A DNA stretch of 55,887 nucleotides from Nocardia alba NBRC 108234 (lineage in GTDB: Bacteria > Actinomycetota > Actinomycetes > Mycobacteriales > Mycobacteriaceae): NCBI RefSeq assembly GCF_001612665.1, contig NZ_BDAX01000037.1, positions 1 to 55,887 of the forward strand, read 5' to 3'. A program made the translations under genes and the position numbers. Below are positions 1 through 9,010 of the stretch, one piece after another (position 1 is the stretch's first letter; every line of letters starts with the position of its first letter). The notes under the pieces are model-generated. The model searched no databases, was not told the origin of the DNA, and saw only the letters and a list, made by a program, of their open reading frames with translations.

Positions 1-195
1 ATTCAGTGAGGCAAGGGTTCAAACTTAGCTCAGGCAACCGGTCGGAAGCAAATCCGTACCGAGTTCCTCCGAACACGCAGTCAGTCAGGCGCTCATCGTC
101 CTACCTCGTGTCTCAACCAGGGGCTGAGTCGGTGTCCGTGTCGCTCTGACTCGAATAAAGTTACGTGCCGACCAACACTAAGTCAAATCGACTGG
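1..195. other. Intergenic sequence downstream of bioD
   Basis: No convincing gene is visible on either strand in this short window-edge stretch. It is less GC-rich than its surroundings. The minus strand has an ATG after a purine-rich stretch that opens only a three-codon frame (around 92-103). It lies downstream of bioD and may hold the promoter of a gene outside the window. A tRNA-like snippet near 17-33 has no matching arms. Confidence 0.4.
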
Positions 196-876
196 TCAAG
201 GGCGGTTTCCAAGCAACGGGCCGGTGGTGAACCAGCTCGGTGCGGCCGCGGTGAAACGGTGCCGGTCCCACTGCCCCGCGCCTGCCGGGATCACGCCGAC
301 CACGGGGGTCTCGGTGACGCGCGGAAGGTCATCGCGATTGCACCGGGAAGCGAGGTCGGGATCGGTCGGCCAGGAGCCGATGACCAGGCCGGCGCAGGGG
401 ACGCCCGCCGCGGCGAGGGTGCGGGTGGTGAGCTCGCTGTGGTTGAGGGTGCCCAGTCCCGCCGCGGCGACGACCAGCACCGGTGCGCCGATCTTCTGGG
501 CGAGGTCGAGGAGGGTGAATTCGCCGATCCGCACCAGCAGTCCGCCCGCGCCTTCGACCAGCACCAGGTCGGCATCGGCGAGCGATTCGACGGCGGCGAT
601 GGTGTCGCCCAGGGTCAGCAGTGGCATGTCCGCGCGGCGTGCGGCGGTGTCGGGGGCCAGCGGCTCGGGGTAGCGGACGAGCTCGAGGGTGCGGGTCACC
701 CCGGTCAGGCGCGTGATCTCGGCGAGGTCGCCGGGTTCGCCGGGGGCGATGCCGGTCTGGGCGGGTTTGCAGACGGCGACGGTGCGGCCCGCGGCCCGCG
801 CGGCGGCGGCCAGGGCCGCGGTGACCACGGTCTTGCCGACATCGGTCGACGTACCACTGATCAGCAGGATGGTCAT
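196..876 (-). CDS. bioD: ATP-dependent dethiobiotin synthetase BioD
   Basis: BioD closes the ureido ring of dethiobiotin from 7,8-diaminopelargonate, CO2 and ATP, the penultimate step of biotin synthesis, in the cytoplasm. The 226-residue protein is full length for the family. It has the P-loop GTSTDVGKT (residues 8-16), the KPAQTG segment (about 37-42) and a VEGAGGLL segment (about 108-115) typical of BioD. Its ATG overlaps the bioF stop codon as ATGA (873-876), so it is translationally coupled to bioF as the third gene of bioA-bioF-bioD. bioB is not adjacent inside the window. No odd features are seen. Confidence 0.96.
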   Translation of the reverse strand: MTILLISGTSTDVGKTVVTAALAAAARAAGRTVAVCKPAQTGIAPGEPGDLAEITRLTGVTRTLELVRYPEPLAPDTAARRADMPLLTLGDTIAAVESLADADLVLVEGAGGLLVRIGEFTLLDLAQKIGAPVLVVAAAGLGTLNHSELTTRTLAAAGVPCAGLVIGSWPTDPDLASRCNRDDLPRVTETPVVGVIPAGAGQWDRHRFTAAAPSWFTTGPLLGNRP

Positions 877-2027
877 GCCGTCACCGATTCCTTGCCGCGA
901 GCCGTCGCGAGAACGTCACCGAGGACCTCGGCGATCGTTTCGAGTTCGGTCGCGGTGAGGTCGGCGCGCGCGGTGAGACGCAGCCGTGAAGTACCCGCGG
1001 GGACCGAGGGCGGGCGGAAGCAGCCGACGTCGAGGCCACGGGCACGGCACGCTTGGGCGGCATCGAACGCCACTTGGGCTTCACCGAGGACGACGGAGAC
1101 CACCGCGGAATCCGGTTCGGCGACCCCGGCGATCCGGGCGATGTCGGCGGCCCGGTCGAGGACGCGGGCGGCCATCGACGGGTCGCGACGCAGCAGCGAC
1201 AGGGCGGCACGGGCCGCACCGACCGCGGCGGGCGCGAGGCCGGTGTCGAAGATGAAGGTGCGCGCGGCATCGATCAGATGCGCGCGGATTCTGGCATCGC
1301 CCAGGACAACGCCGCCTTGGGCGGCGAAGGCCTTCGACAGGGTCGCGGTGATCACGAGGTCCGGCTCGCCGGCCAAGCCGAGTTCGTGCACGAGCCCGCG
1401 TCCACCTTCGCCGCGGACCCCGAGTCCGTGAGCTTCGTCGACGATCAGGACGGCGCCGTTCGCGCGGGTGACGCGATGCAGCTCGGCCAGCGGCGCGAGA
1501 TCGCCGTCGGCGCTGAACACCGAATCGGTCAGCACCACCGCGCGCTCTTCGGCGCGTTCGGCGAGCAGTCGTTCGATCGCGGCGACATCGCGGTGCGCCG
1601 CGATGGCGACCCTGGCGCGCGAGAGCCTGCACGCGTCGACCAGGGAGGCGTGCGAGCCCGCGTCGGAGACCACGAGGGTGCCGCGTCCGGCCAGCGCGGT
1701 GACCACGCCGAGGTTGGCGGCATACCCGGTGGCGAAGACCAATCCTGTTTCGGCGCCGACGAATTCGGCCAATTCGAGTTCCAGGAGCGCGTGCTCGGTG
1801 GTCGTTCCGGTGACCAGGCGCGAGCCCGTGGAGCCCGTCCCCCAGCGACGCACCGCGTCGATCGCGCCCTCGACGACCTCAGGGTGCCGGTGCAGGCCCA
1901 GGTAGTCGTTGGAGGCGAGGTCGATCGCGGACGACTCGGACACTCGCTCGCGCAGCTGCCTGCGTAGCCCGGCGTCGACCCGTTCGGCCGCACGCTCGTC
2001 CAACCAGCTCAACGGATCCGTACTCAC
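873..2027 (-). CDS. bioF: 8-amino-7-oxononanoate synthase BioF
   Basis: A PLP enzyme of the alpha-oxoamine synthase family that condenses pimeloyl thioester with alanine to give KAPA, the first step of biotin ring assembly. The 384-residue product has the family motifs: ASNDYLG near the N-terminus, DEAHGLGVRG (PLP-ring aspartate region) and the Schiff-base lysine in TLSKAF around residue 235. The open frame runs further upstream, but that part lies over bioA. The GTG at 2027 was chosen because a -10 box TATGCT (2041-2036) lies 8 nt upstream, which suggests a leaderless transcript, and a BioQ-type operator precedes it. The gene overlaps bioD by 4 nt and follows bioA by 26 nt. Confidence 0.95.
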   Translation of the reverse strand: MSTDPLSWLDERAAERVDAGLRRQLRERVSESSAIDLASNDYLGLHRHPEVVEGAIDAVRRWGTGSTGSRLVTGTTTEHALLELELAEFVGAETGLVFATGYAANLGVVTALAGRGTLVVSDAGSHASLVDACRLSRARVAIAAHRDVAAIERLLAERAEERAVVLTDSVFSADGDLAPLAELHRVTRANGAVLIVDEAHGLGVRGEGGRGLVHELGLAGEPDLVITATLSKAFAAQGGVVLGDARIRAHLIDAARTFIFDTGLAPAAVGAARAALSLLRRDPSMAARVLDRAADIARIAGVAEPDSAVVSVVLGEAQVAFDAAQACRARGLDVGCFRPPSVPAGTSRLRLTARADLTATELETIAEVLGDVLATARGKESVTA

Positions 2028-2035
2028 AGTTGAGC

Positions 2036-2056
2036 AGCATACTTGAACACCGTTCA
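2036..2056 (-). promoter_or_regulatory. Internal bioF promoter with BioQ-type operator
   Basis: A perfect dyad, TGAAC-ACC-GTTCA (2044-2056), overlaps the last codons and stop of bioA and sits directly upstream of a -10 box TATGCT (2041-2036). The bioF GTG begins 8 nt after that box. The dyad matches the actinobacterial BioQ (TetR) biotin operator TGAAC-N3-GTTCA as I know it. The regulator itself is not in the window. The position suggests repression of a second promoter that drives bioFD. Confidence 0.72.
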
Positions 2057-3346
2057 GGATGGTCGGCCTCCCGCGATCGAGGCCTTCACCGCCGCGCCCA
2101 CAGCCTCGGTGATGGTGGCGATGTCGGCGCTGGTGCTGATGAACGGGGGCATCGTGTAGACGAGGTTGCGGAATGGGCGCAACCAGGCGCCCGCGTCGAC
2201 GGCGGCATCGGTGGCGGCGCGCATATCGACGGGCGCTTCGAGTTCGACGACGCCGATCGCGCCGAGCACCCGGACGTCGGCGACGCCGGGCAGCGCGGCC
2301 AACGGTGTGAGGCCGGCCCGCAACTGCGACTCGATCCTGGCCACCTCGCCTCGCCAGTCCCGCGAGCGGAGCAATTCGATCGAGGCGACCGCGACGGCGC
2401 AGGCCAGTGGATTGCCCATGAAGGTCGGCCCGTGCATCAGCCCACCGTGCGCCGCGCTGATGGTCTCGGCGATCCGCGTGGTGCACAACGCCGCGGCCAA
2501 GGTGAGATAGCCGCCGGTCAGCGCTTTGCCGACACACATCACGTCCGGCGCGACGCCCGCGTGGTCGGCCGCGAACAGCTCGCCGGTGCGGCCGAATCCG
2601 GTGGCGATCTCGTCGAAGACGAGCAGGACCTCGTTGTCGTCGCAGATCCGGCGCAGTTCGGTGAGGTAGCGCGGATCATGCCAGCGCATGCCGCCCGCAC
2701 CCTGCACGACCGGCTCGACGATCACCGCGGCCAATTCGTCGCGATGGGCGGCCACCGCGCGTTCGAGTTCGGCGACGTAATCGAGTTCGAACTCTCGCGG
2801 CGGCGCGGGGACGAATACCTGCTCGGTGAGAACGTCGGTCCACAGCGAATGCATGCCGCCGTCGGGGTCGCACACGCTCATCGGGGTGAAGGTGTCGCCG
2901 TGGTATCCCCCACGCCAGGTGAGCAACCGGTTCTTCGCCGGGCGCCCGACGCCGCGCCAGTACTGCAGGCACATCTTGGTCGCGACCTCGACCGATACCG
3001 AGCCGGAGTCACACAGGAAGACCTTGTCGAGACCGTCGGGCGTGAGTTCGACCAGCAATCGGGTCAGCCGGGCGGCCGGTTCGTGGGTGAGCCCGCCGAA
3101 CATCACGTGACTCATACGCTGGGATTGCGCGAGCAGAGCGGCGTCGAGGACTGGATGGCGATAGCCGTGGACGGCCGCCCACCACGAGCTCATCCCGTCG
3201 ACGAGTTCACGACCGTCCGCGAGAGCGAGTCGCGTTCCCGCCGCACTCGCCACGACCAGCGGCCGCGTGGTCGCGGGGAATCCGCCGTAGGGATGCCAGA
3301 CGTGTTCGGCATCGAGGGCGGTGATCTGCTCAGGGGTCAGGTCCAC
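2054..3346 (-). CDS. bioA: Adenosylmethionine-8-amino-7-oxononanoate aminotransferase BioA
   Basis: A class III PLP aminotransferase that converts KAPA to diaminopelargonate using S-adenosylmethionine as amino donor. The 430-residue protein begins with a family-typical segment containing HVWHPYGG. It has the WWAAVHGYRHP substrate-site region, the VFDEIATGFGRTG motif and the PLP lysine in GKALTGGYL. The GTG at 3346 follows a good Shine-Dalgarno sequence (GAGGAA, 6 nt upstream). It is first in bioA-bioF-bioD and is preceded by a 15-bp BioQ-type palindrome, so biotin-responsive repression is likely. It is divergent from treX. Confidence 0.96.
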   Translation of the reverse strand: MDLTPEQITALDAEHVWHPYGGFPATTRPLVVASAAGTRLALADGRELVDGMSSWWAAVHGYRHPVLDAALLAQSQRMSHVMFGGLTHEPAARLTRLLVELTPDGLDKVFLCDSGSVSVEVATKMCLQYWRGVGRPAKNRLLTWRGGYHGDTFTPMSVCDPDGGMHSLWTDVLTEQVFVPAPPREFELDYVAELERAVAAHRDELAAVIVEPVVQGAGGMRWHDPRYLTELRRICDDNEVLLVFDEIATGFGRTGELFAADHAGVAPDVMCVGKALTGGYLTLAAALCTTRIAETISAAHGGLMHGPTFMGNPLACAVAVASIELLRSRDWRGEVARIESQLRAGLTPLAALPGVADVRVLGAIGVVELEAPVDMRAATDAAVDAGAWLRPFRNLVYTMPPFISTSADIATITEAVGAAVKASIAGGRPS

Positions 3347-3388
3347 GGGTTTCCTCAGTCATCGCCAGGGGCCGCCGACGAGACAGCC

Positions 3389-3403
3389 TTGAACGCTGTT
3401 CAA
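3389..3403 (-). promoter_or_regulatory. BioQ-type operator upstream of bioA
   Basis: A perfect 15-bp palindrome TTGAAC-GCT-GTTCAA lies 43-57 nt upstream of the bioA GTG. A possible -10 hexamer TAACTT (3407-3402, minus strand) overlaps its edge, so a bound repressor would block transcription initiation. It matches the core TGAAC-N3-GTTCA of BioQ boxes and is the same motif found in front of bioF at 2044-2056. Confidence 0.75.
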
Positions 3404-3585
3404 GTTATCACTTGACGTCGGCTACGCCACCCGGTCCGCCCGCATTTCCACGGCGGCGGATCTTCGCCGGATGGGCCGGGCTCGCGAAGCCCACGACCGC
3501 ACGACGGTTGCTCGCGACCACATCGTGCTGAGCGGGGTCGGCGAGCGGCCGGTCACATCGTGCGCGGCGGAGCCCGGGGTTCCAT

Positions 3586-3591
3586 TACTGT
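3586..3591 (+). promoter_or_regulatory. Leaderless -10 box for treX
   Basis: TACTGT is followed after 6 nt by the treX ATG (3598), and no Shine-Dalgarno sequence lies between. This TANNNT-N6-ATG layout is the usual signature of a leaderless actinobacterial mRNA. Confidence 0.55.
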
Positions 3592-3597
3592 CGTAGC

Positions 3598-5700
3598 ATG
3601 TCGAGCCCGAACGACCGACCCGAGGTATGGCCGGGCACCGCGTACCCGCTCGGCGCGACCTACGATGGCGCGGGCACCAACTTCTCGGTGTTCTCCGAAG
3701 TCGCCACCGCGGTCGAGCTGTGCCTGATCGCCAAGGACGGCTCCGAGACCCGCGTCGACCTCGACGAGGTCGACGGATATGTCTGGCACGCCTATCTACC
3801 CTCGATCACGCCGGGGCAGCGCTACGGCTTTCGCATCCACGGACCGTACGATCCGGAACTCGGATTACGTTGCGATCCCAGCAAACTGCTGCTCGACCCG
3901 TACGGGAAGGCGTTCGACGGCGAGTTCGTCAACGATCCCTCGCTCTACACCTACGGGCTGGATTCGCTGGGCAACACGATGACCGGTGTGGTGATCAACC
4001 CGTTCTTCGACTGGGGGCCCGACCGGCCGCCGAACCGGCCCTACCACGAGACGGTGATCTACGAAGCGCACGTCAAGGGTCTGACGATGACGCACCCCGA
4101 TATTCCCGAGGACCTGCGCGGCACCTACGCGGGTTTGGCGCATCCGGCGATCCTCGGCCATCTGAAGTCGTTGGGCGTCACCGCGATCGAGCTCATGCCG
4201 GTGCACCAGTTCTTCCACGACCACGTGCTCACCGATCAGGGATTGCGAAACTACTGGGGCTACAACAGCATCGGCTATCTCGCGCCGCACAACCAGTATT
4301 CGGCCCGACCACGCGGCGACGGCGCGGTCGCGGAGTTCAAGGCGATGGTGCGCGCGATGCACGCCGAGGGCATCGAGGTGATTCTCGACGTCGTCTACAA
4401 CCACACCGGCGAAGGCAACCACAACGGACCGATACTGAGCCTGCGCGGGATCGACAACGCCGCCTACTACCGGCTCGACGAGACCACCCCCGAGCACTAC
4501 CGCGACTACACCGGCACCGGCAACAGCCTCAATGTCCGGCATCCGCACACCCTGCAACTGATCATGGATTCGCTGCGGTACTGGATTCTGGATATGCACG
4601 TCGACGGCTTCCGGTTCGACCTCGCGGCGACGCTGGCACGCGAATTGCACGATGTGGACCGGCTTTCCGCGTTCTTCGATCTGGTGCACCAGGATCCGGT
4701 GGTGAGCCAGGTCAAGCTCATCGCCGAACCGTGGGACGTCGGCGAAGGCGGCTACCAGGTCGGTAATTTCCCCAGCCTGTGGACCGAATGGAACGGCAAA
4801 TACCGCGATACCGTCCGGGACTACTGGCGTGGGGAGCCCGCGACGCTGGGTGAGTTCGCCTCCCGGCTCACCGGGTCGTCGGATCTGTACGAGTCGACGG
4901 GGCGTCGGCCCGGCGCCAGCATCAACTTCGTCACCGCGCACGACGGTTTCACGCTGCGAGACCTGGTGTCCTACAACGAGAAACGCAACGATGCCAACGG
5001 CGAGGGCAATCGGGACGGCGAAAGCCACAACCGGTCGTGGAACTGTGGGGTCGAGGGCGAGACCGACGATCCTCGGGTGCTCGCGCTGCGGGCCCGTCAG
5101 CAACGCAATCTGCTGGCCACGCTGATCCTGAGTCAGGGCACGCCGATGCTCGCCCATGGCGACGAGATCGGGCGCACGCAGCTGGGCAACAACAATGTGT
5201 ACTGCCAGGATTCGCCACTGGCATGGATGGACTGGTCACTGGCGCGGGCCAATGCCGACCTGCTCGAATTCACCCGGACGGTGATCGCCTTGCGCACCGC
5301 GCATCCGATCTTCCGGCGCAGGCGTTTCCTCGCCGCCGGTCCGAGCGACGATCAGGGGCACCGCCGCGAGATCGCCTGGTTCACACCCGCCGGCGGCGAG
5401 ATGACCAACGACGACTGGGACAGTGGCTTCGGCAAGTCACTGGCCGTACTCCTCGACGGCGACGGCATCGCCGAACCCGGCCCACGAGGTGAGCGCATCA
5501 CCGACGACTCGTTCCTGCTGTGCTTCAACGCGCACGACGAAGCGATCGATTTCGTCCTGCCCGGACCGGAGTTCGGTGCGCGATGGGCGCTCGCCCTCGA
5601 TTGTTCGACCCCGACCGGCGCGGCCGACGCGGAGCACGCCGCGGCGGCGACGCTGCCGGTAGCCGGTCGCTGCCTGCTCGTATTGCGCCGAACCGCCTAG
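3598..5700 (+). CDS. treX: Glycogen debranching enzyme TreX/GlgX
   Basis: A GH13 isoamylase-type debranching enzyme that cleaves alpha-1,6 branches of glycogen, releasing linear malto-oligosaccharides for TreY. The 700-residue protein has an N-terminal CBM48-like domain (PGTAYPLGATYDGAGTNFSVFS), then the GH13 barrel with DVVYNHTGEG, the nucleophile in VDGFRFDLA, the acid/base in LIAEPWD and the third acid in TAHDGFTL, then a beta C-terminal domain. The ATG start has a leaderless -10 box. It is followed 15 nt later by treY, probably co-transcribed. In M. tuberculosis treX-treY-treZ are contiguous, whereas here treZ lies about 7 kb away on the other strand. Confidence 0.95.
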   Translation: MSSPNDRPEVWPGTAYPLGATYDGAGTNFSVFSEVATAVELCLIAKDGSETRVDLDEVDGYVWHAYLPSITPGQRYGFRIHGPYDPELGLRCDPSKLLLDPYGKAFDGEFVNDPSLYTYGLDSLGNTMTGVVINPFFDWGPDRPPNRPYHETVIYEAHVKGLTMTHPDIPEDLRGTYAGLAHPAILGHLKSLGVTAIELMPVHQFFHDHVLTDQGLRNYWGYNSIGYLAPHNQYSARPRGDGAVAEFKAMVRAMHAEGIEVILDVVYNHTGEGNHNGPILSLRGIDNAAYYRLDETTPEHYRDYTGTGNSLNVRHPHTLQLIMDSLRYWILDMHVDGFRFDLAATLARELHDVDRLSAFFDLVHQDPVVSQVKLIAEPWDVGEGGYQVGNFPSLWTEWNGKYRDTVRDYWRGEPATLGEFASRLTGSSDLYESTGRRPGASINFVTAHDGFTLRDLVSYNEKRNDANGEGNRDGESHNRSWNCGVEGETDDPRVLALRARQQRNLLATLILSQGTPMLAHGDEIGRTQLGNNNVYCQDSPLAWMDWSLARANADLLEFTRTVIALRTAHPIFRRRRFLAAGPSDDQGHRREIAWFTPAGGEMTNDDWDSGFGKSLAVLLDGDGIAEPGPRGERITDDSFLLCFNAHDEAIDFVLPGPEFGARWALALDCSTPTGAADAEHAAAATLPVAGRCLLVLRRTA

Positions 5701-5715
5701 CCGCCGAGCGAGACG

Positions 5716-8136
5716 ATGACCGAGACCTATGTGACCGACCCACAGACCCTGCTGCATCGCGCGCCCGTCCGGGTGAGCACGGTGCGCAGCACCTACCGGT
5801 TGCAGTTGCGCCCCGACGCGCTCACCTTCGCCGATGCCCGCGCCATCGCCGAATACCTGCAGCAGCTGGGCATCTCACACCTGTATCTGTCGCCGATCCT
5901 GACCGCGACGCACGGATCGACGCACGGGTACGACGTCACCGACCCCACCACCGTCTCGACCGCGCTCGGCGGGCCGAGTGGCCTCAAAGCGCTCTCGGAC
6001 GAAGTGCGAAGCCGGGGAATGGGATTGATCGTCGACCTGGTGCCCAATCATGTCGGTGTCGCCGATCCACGGCAGAATCGCTGGTGGTGGGATGTGCTGC
6101 GCAACGGCCAGAAGTCCCAGTACGCCAAGTACTTCGACATCGACTGGAGCTCGGGCAACGGCGCGGGCGGGCGGCTGGCGCTGCCCGTCCTGCAGAACGA
6201 GAACGACCCGGCGGCGCTGACCGTCGACCGGTCCGGCGCGGAACCGATGCTGGCCCTGCACGATCTGCGATTCCCGATCGCGGCGGGCACCGACGGCGAC
6301 AACGCGCTGCGCATCCACGACCGCCAGCACTACCGGTTGGTGAGCTGGAAAGCCGGCGTGTGCACGTATCGACGATTCTTCGCCGTGAACAGTCTGGCCG
6401 CGATCCGGCAGGAAGACCCGGAGGTGTTCGAGGCGACGCACCGGGAGCTGGCGGCCTGGTGCGAACACGATCTGATCGACGGTGTGCGCGTCGACCATCC
6501 CGACGGTTTGTCCTATCCGAGCGCGTATCTGACCCGGCTGCGCAGGCTGATCGGACCCCAGCGGCTCCTGCTCGTCGAGAAGATCCTCGCCAATCGCGAG
6601 CCGTTGGACGCGACGCTGCCGGTCGACGGCACCACCGGCTACGACGCGCTGGCCGATCTCGGCGGGGTGCTGATCGATCCGGCGGGCGAGACGACGCTGA
6701 CCGAACTGTCCCAGCATGTCGCAGGGCACGGCAGCGACCGTGCCTGGTTCGGCGAGACCGAGCATCGGATCAAGCGGGCCGTCGCCGAAACCATTCTGGC
6801 GCCGGAGATCCGGCGATTGGTCGCCGCGATCAAACGCGACGGCAACGCGGGGAGTTTCGACACTCTCGCGGTGAGCAACGCGACCATCGAGGTGCTGGCT
6901 TTCATGCCGGTGTACCGGGTGGACTACGCGCCGCTGGCCGGGATGACGGCCGCGGTCGTGGCGGAGGTGGAGAAGCGCAACGCCGAACTGACGGCGCCGC
7001 TGTCGGTCCTGGTGACCGCGCTGTCGGTGGGTGGCGAAGCGGCGACCCGGTTCTCGCAGGTGTGCGGGGCGATCACCGCCAAGTCGGTCGAGGACACCAT
7101 GTTCTATCAGGGCGCGCGCCTGGTATCGCTCCAGGAGGTGGGCGGTAATCCCGCGCGATTCGGCCACTCCGTCAACGACTTCCACCTGTCCAACAGTGAG
7201 CGCGCGCAGCGCTGGCCCGCGACCATGACGACGATCTCGACCCACGACACCAAGCGCGGGGAGGATGTGCGCGCCCGGATCGGCGTGCTGTCGCAGGTCG
7301 CCGATGTCTGGTCGCAGCGGGTTCGCGGCTGGCTGGAGACGACCCCGGCGCCCGACGGTGCCACCGCGTTGTTCCTGTTGCAGAACATGTTCGGGGTGTG
7401 GCCCGCCGACGGCCGACCGGCGTCGTCGGTGCCGGGACTGCGGGATCGACTGCACATGTTCGCGGAGAAGTCGATTCGCGAGGCAGGCACGAAGACGTCG
7501 TGGGAGGAGCCCGACGCGTCGTTCGAAGCGGCGGTGCACGGCTGGCTCGACGCGGTGATCGACGGCCCGGTCGGTACCGGTATCGGCGATCTGGCCCATG
7601 AGCTCGCGCCCCACGCGTGGTCGGATGCGGTGGCGCAGAAGCTCTTGCAGCTGGGCGCGCCCGGGATTCCCGATATCTATCAGGGCACCGAGCTGTGGGA
7701 GGACTCCCTCGTCGACCCCGACAACCGGCGGCCGGTGAACTTCGCAACCCGGGTGGGGATGCTCCAGTCACTCACCGACACACCAACTTTGGATACCACC
7801 GGGGCGGCGAAGATGTGGGTGGTCGCCTACGCGCTGTGGCTGCGCCGGGAGCGACCGGAGTGCTTCGTCGGTGGGATGTACCGTCCGCTCTATGCCATCG
7901 GCGAGCACGCGCATCGGTTCATCGCCTATGGGCGGGGACCCGCGGGAGAGGCGCCGGAGGTGATCGTGGCGGCGACCCGGTATTCGGTCGGGCTCGGCTC
8001 GACGGGCTGGCTCGACACCACGTTGCCACTGCCGCAGGGCAATTGGACCGATCGACTCACCGGAAACACGTTCGCCGGTAATGCGCGAGTGGACAAACTG
8101 TTCGCCCGGCTCCCTGTCGCGCTGCTGGTGCGCTGA
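5716..8136 (+). CDS. treY: Malto-oligosyltrehalose synthase TreY
   Basis: A GH13 intramolecular transglucosylase that turns the reducing-end alpha-1,4 bond of a maltodextrin into the alpha,alpha-1,1 bond of trehalose, the substrate that TreZ then cleaves. The 806-residue protein is close to the family length. Visible motifs are STYRLQL near the N-terminus, SHLYLSPIL, DLVPNHVG, the nucleophile in DGVRVDHPDGL, the acid/base glutamate in LLLVEKIL and the third acid in STHDTKRGED. An in-frame GTG (VRVSTVRSTYRLQ) about 17 codons in could be the true start, because family members usually begin just before STYRLQ. A bidirectional terminator follows. Confidence 0.94.
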   Translation: MTETYVTDPQTLLHRAPVRVSTVRSTYRLQLRPDALTFADARAIAEYLQQLGISHLYLSPILTATHGSTHGYDVTDPTTVSTALGGPSGLKALSDEVRSRGMGLIVDLVPNHVGVADPRQNRWWWDVLRNGQKSQYAKYFDIDWSSGNGAGGRLALPVLQNENDPAALTVDRSGAEPMLALHDLRFPIAAGTDGDNALRIHDRQHYRLVSWKAGVCTYRRFFAVNSLAAIRQEDPEVFEATHRELAAWCEHDLIDGVRVDHPDGLSYPSAYLTRLRRLIGPQRLLLVEKILANREPLDATLPVDGTTGYDALADLGGVLIDPAGETTLTELSQHVAGHGSDRAWFGETEHRIKRAVAETILAPEIRRLVAAIKRDGNAGSFDTLAVSNATIEVLAFMPVYRVDYAPLAGMTAAVVAEVEKRNAELTAPLSVLVTALSVGGEAATRFSQVCGAITAKSVEDTMFYQGARLVSLQEVGGNPARFGHSVNDFHLSNSERAQRWPATMTTISTHDTKRGEDVRARIGVLSQVADVWSQRVRGWLETTPAPDGATALFLLQNMFGVWPADGRPASSVPGLRDRLHMFAEKSIREAGTKTSWEEPDASFEAAVHGWLDAVIDGPVGTGIGDLAHELAPHAWSDAVAQKLLQLGAPGIPDIYQGTELWEDSLVDPDNRRPVNFATRVGMLQSLTDTPTLDTTGAAKMWVVAYALWLRRERPECFVGGMYRPLYAIGEHAHRFIAYGRGPAGEAPEVIVAATRYSVGLGSTGWLDTTLPLPQGNWTDRLTGNTFAGNARVDKLFARLPVALLVR

Positions 8137-8166
8137 CAGCACACACCCCGCGGGGTGGGCCACCGG

Positions 8167-8199
8167 CGAGGGACCGACATTGTGCGCGGCGGTCCCTCG
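8167..8199. terminator. Bidirectional terminator between treY and the next gene
   Basis: Inverted repeat with 10-bp perfect arms, CGAGGGACCG (8167-8176) and CGGTCCCTCG (8190-8199), around a 13-nt loop. It lies between two convergent genes. There is no U-tract, which is common in actinobacteria. Confidence 0.6.
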
Positions 8200-8207
8200 T
8201 GTCCGGC

Positions 8208-8627
8208 TCAGCGACTACGCCGCAGTCCCAGATACTGCAGCGCGGCGAATCCACCGACGGTCACCGACTGCATCACCGCCCATACCGCGCCCACCGTCGT
8301 GAGACCGAGTGCACCGGTGCACAGTGCCACGAGACTGGCTACCACCCATGCGGTGTTGCCCACCGCCACCGCCGATGCCGCAGTCCGGTTGATCGGCGCG
8401 GATCGGGCGACGACCGCGACGGCCAGTCCGTAGACGGTGAGGAAAGCCCCGATGACGAGGCCGACGCCGGTGTCGAGACCGAGCAGCCGTTCGAGTGGTC
8501 GCGCCAACGCGAGGTATGCCAGGCCGTTGACGGTGGTGACGACCGCGTCGAGGCGTAGCGACAGCCGCAGCAGGTCCTCGCCGGTGGCGAACAACGCGGA
8601 CAGGCGGGACGGGACGGTGGTGGTCAT
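8208..8627 (-). CDS. Small four-TM membrane protein of unknown function
   Basis: A 139-residue protein with an amphipathic N-terminus (SALFATGEDLLRLSLRLDAVVTTVNG) and about four hydrophobic helices. The first includes LAYLALARPL and the last AVWAVMQSVTVGGFAALQYLGL. The open frame continues upstream, but the ATG at 8627 has a strong Shine-Dalgarno sequence (AAGGAG, 7 nt spacing) and removes an arginine-rich out-of-family extension. It follows the SnoaL-like gene by 26 nt and is probably in one operon with it. I recognise no catalytic motif. It resembles the small integral membrane proteins often found beside SnoaL-like proteins in actinobacteria. Confidence 0.75.
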   Translation of the reverse strand: MTTTVPSRLSALFATGEDLLRLSLRLDAVVTTVNGLAYLALARPLERLLGLDTGVGLVIGAFLTVYGLAVAVVARSAPINRTAASAVAVGNTAWVVASLVALCTGALGLTTVGAVWAVMQSVTVGGFAALQYLGLRRSR

Positions 8628-8653
8628 GGTGAATCTCCTTGGCTGCGACAGGG

Positions 8654-9010
8654 TTAGGTGGTGGCGGGGACCTGGTCGAGGAAGCCGTAGACGCTGTCGA
8701 TGCGGCCGTCGGTGAGCACGGCGACGTCGAAGCCGATCACGACGGCGGGGGCGTCGGCGGGGCCGAGACCCCAGGTGAACCGGACCTGGTCGTGGTGGGC
8801 GTCGACGGGGCCGGCCAGAGAGAATGTCCAGTCGGGGAACTGGGCCTGGACACCGGCGATGGCGGCCTCGAGTTCGGCGTGGCCGGTGACCGCGACCAGT
8901 GGGTCGACGTAGCGGGCACCCGGGGTGAACAGACGGGCGACGGCGGAGCGACGGGCGGCGGGCTCGCGGGTGTTCCACGCTTCCAGGTACTGTGCGACGA
9001 CGGTGTTCAT
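8654..9010 (-). CDS. SnoaL/NTF2-like polyketide-cyclase-fold protein
   Basis: A 118-residue single-domain protein of the NTF2-like superfamily. It begins with a helix (VVAQYLEAWNT) followed by LFTPGARYVDPLVAVTGHAEL, the pattern of SnoaL-like proteins in which a pocket is built on a curved sheet. Members may be isomerases, hydratases or cyclases or may only bind ligand. The substrate cannot be told from sequence. The ATG follows GGAGG. It is divergent from the LuxR/LAL regulator, whose start is 158 nt away, and is upstream of the small membrane gene, so the regulator may control this pair. That is inferred from position only. Confidence 0.82.
   Translation of the reverse strand: MNTVVAQYLEAWNTREPAARRSAVARLFTPGARYVDPLVAVTGHAELEAAIAGVQAQFPDWTFSLAGPVDAHHDQVRFTWGLGPADAPAVVIGFDVAVLTDGRIDSVYGFLDQVPATT

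Noticed and set aside
10..75. tRNA-like fragment near the window start
   Set aside because: Only a GGTTCAAA and a TTAGCTCAGG resemble tRNA arms. They are in the wrong order and no cloverleaf can be drawn.
259..1431. 390-codon plus-strand open frame over bioD and bioF
   Set aside because: Antisense shadow of two clear biotin genes; arginine/glycine-rich with no motif.
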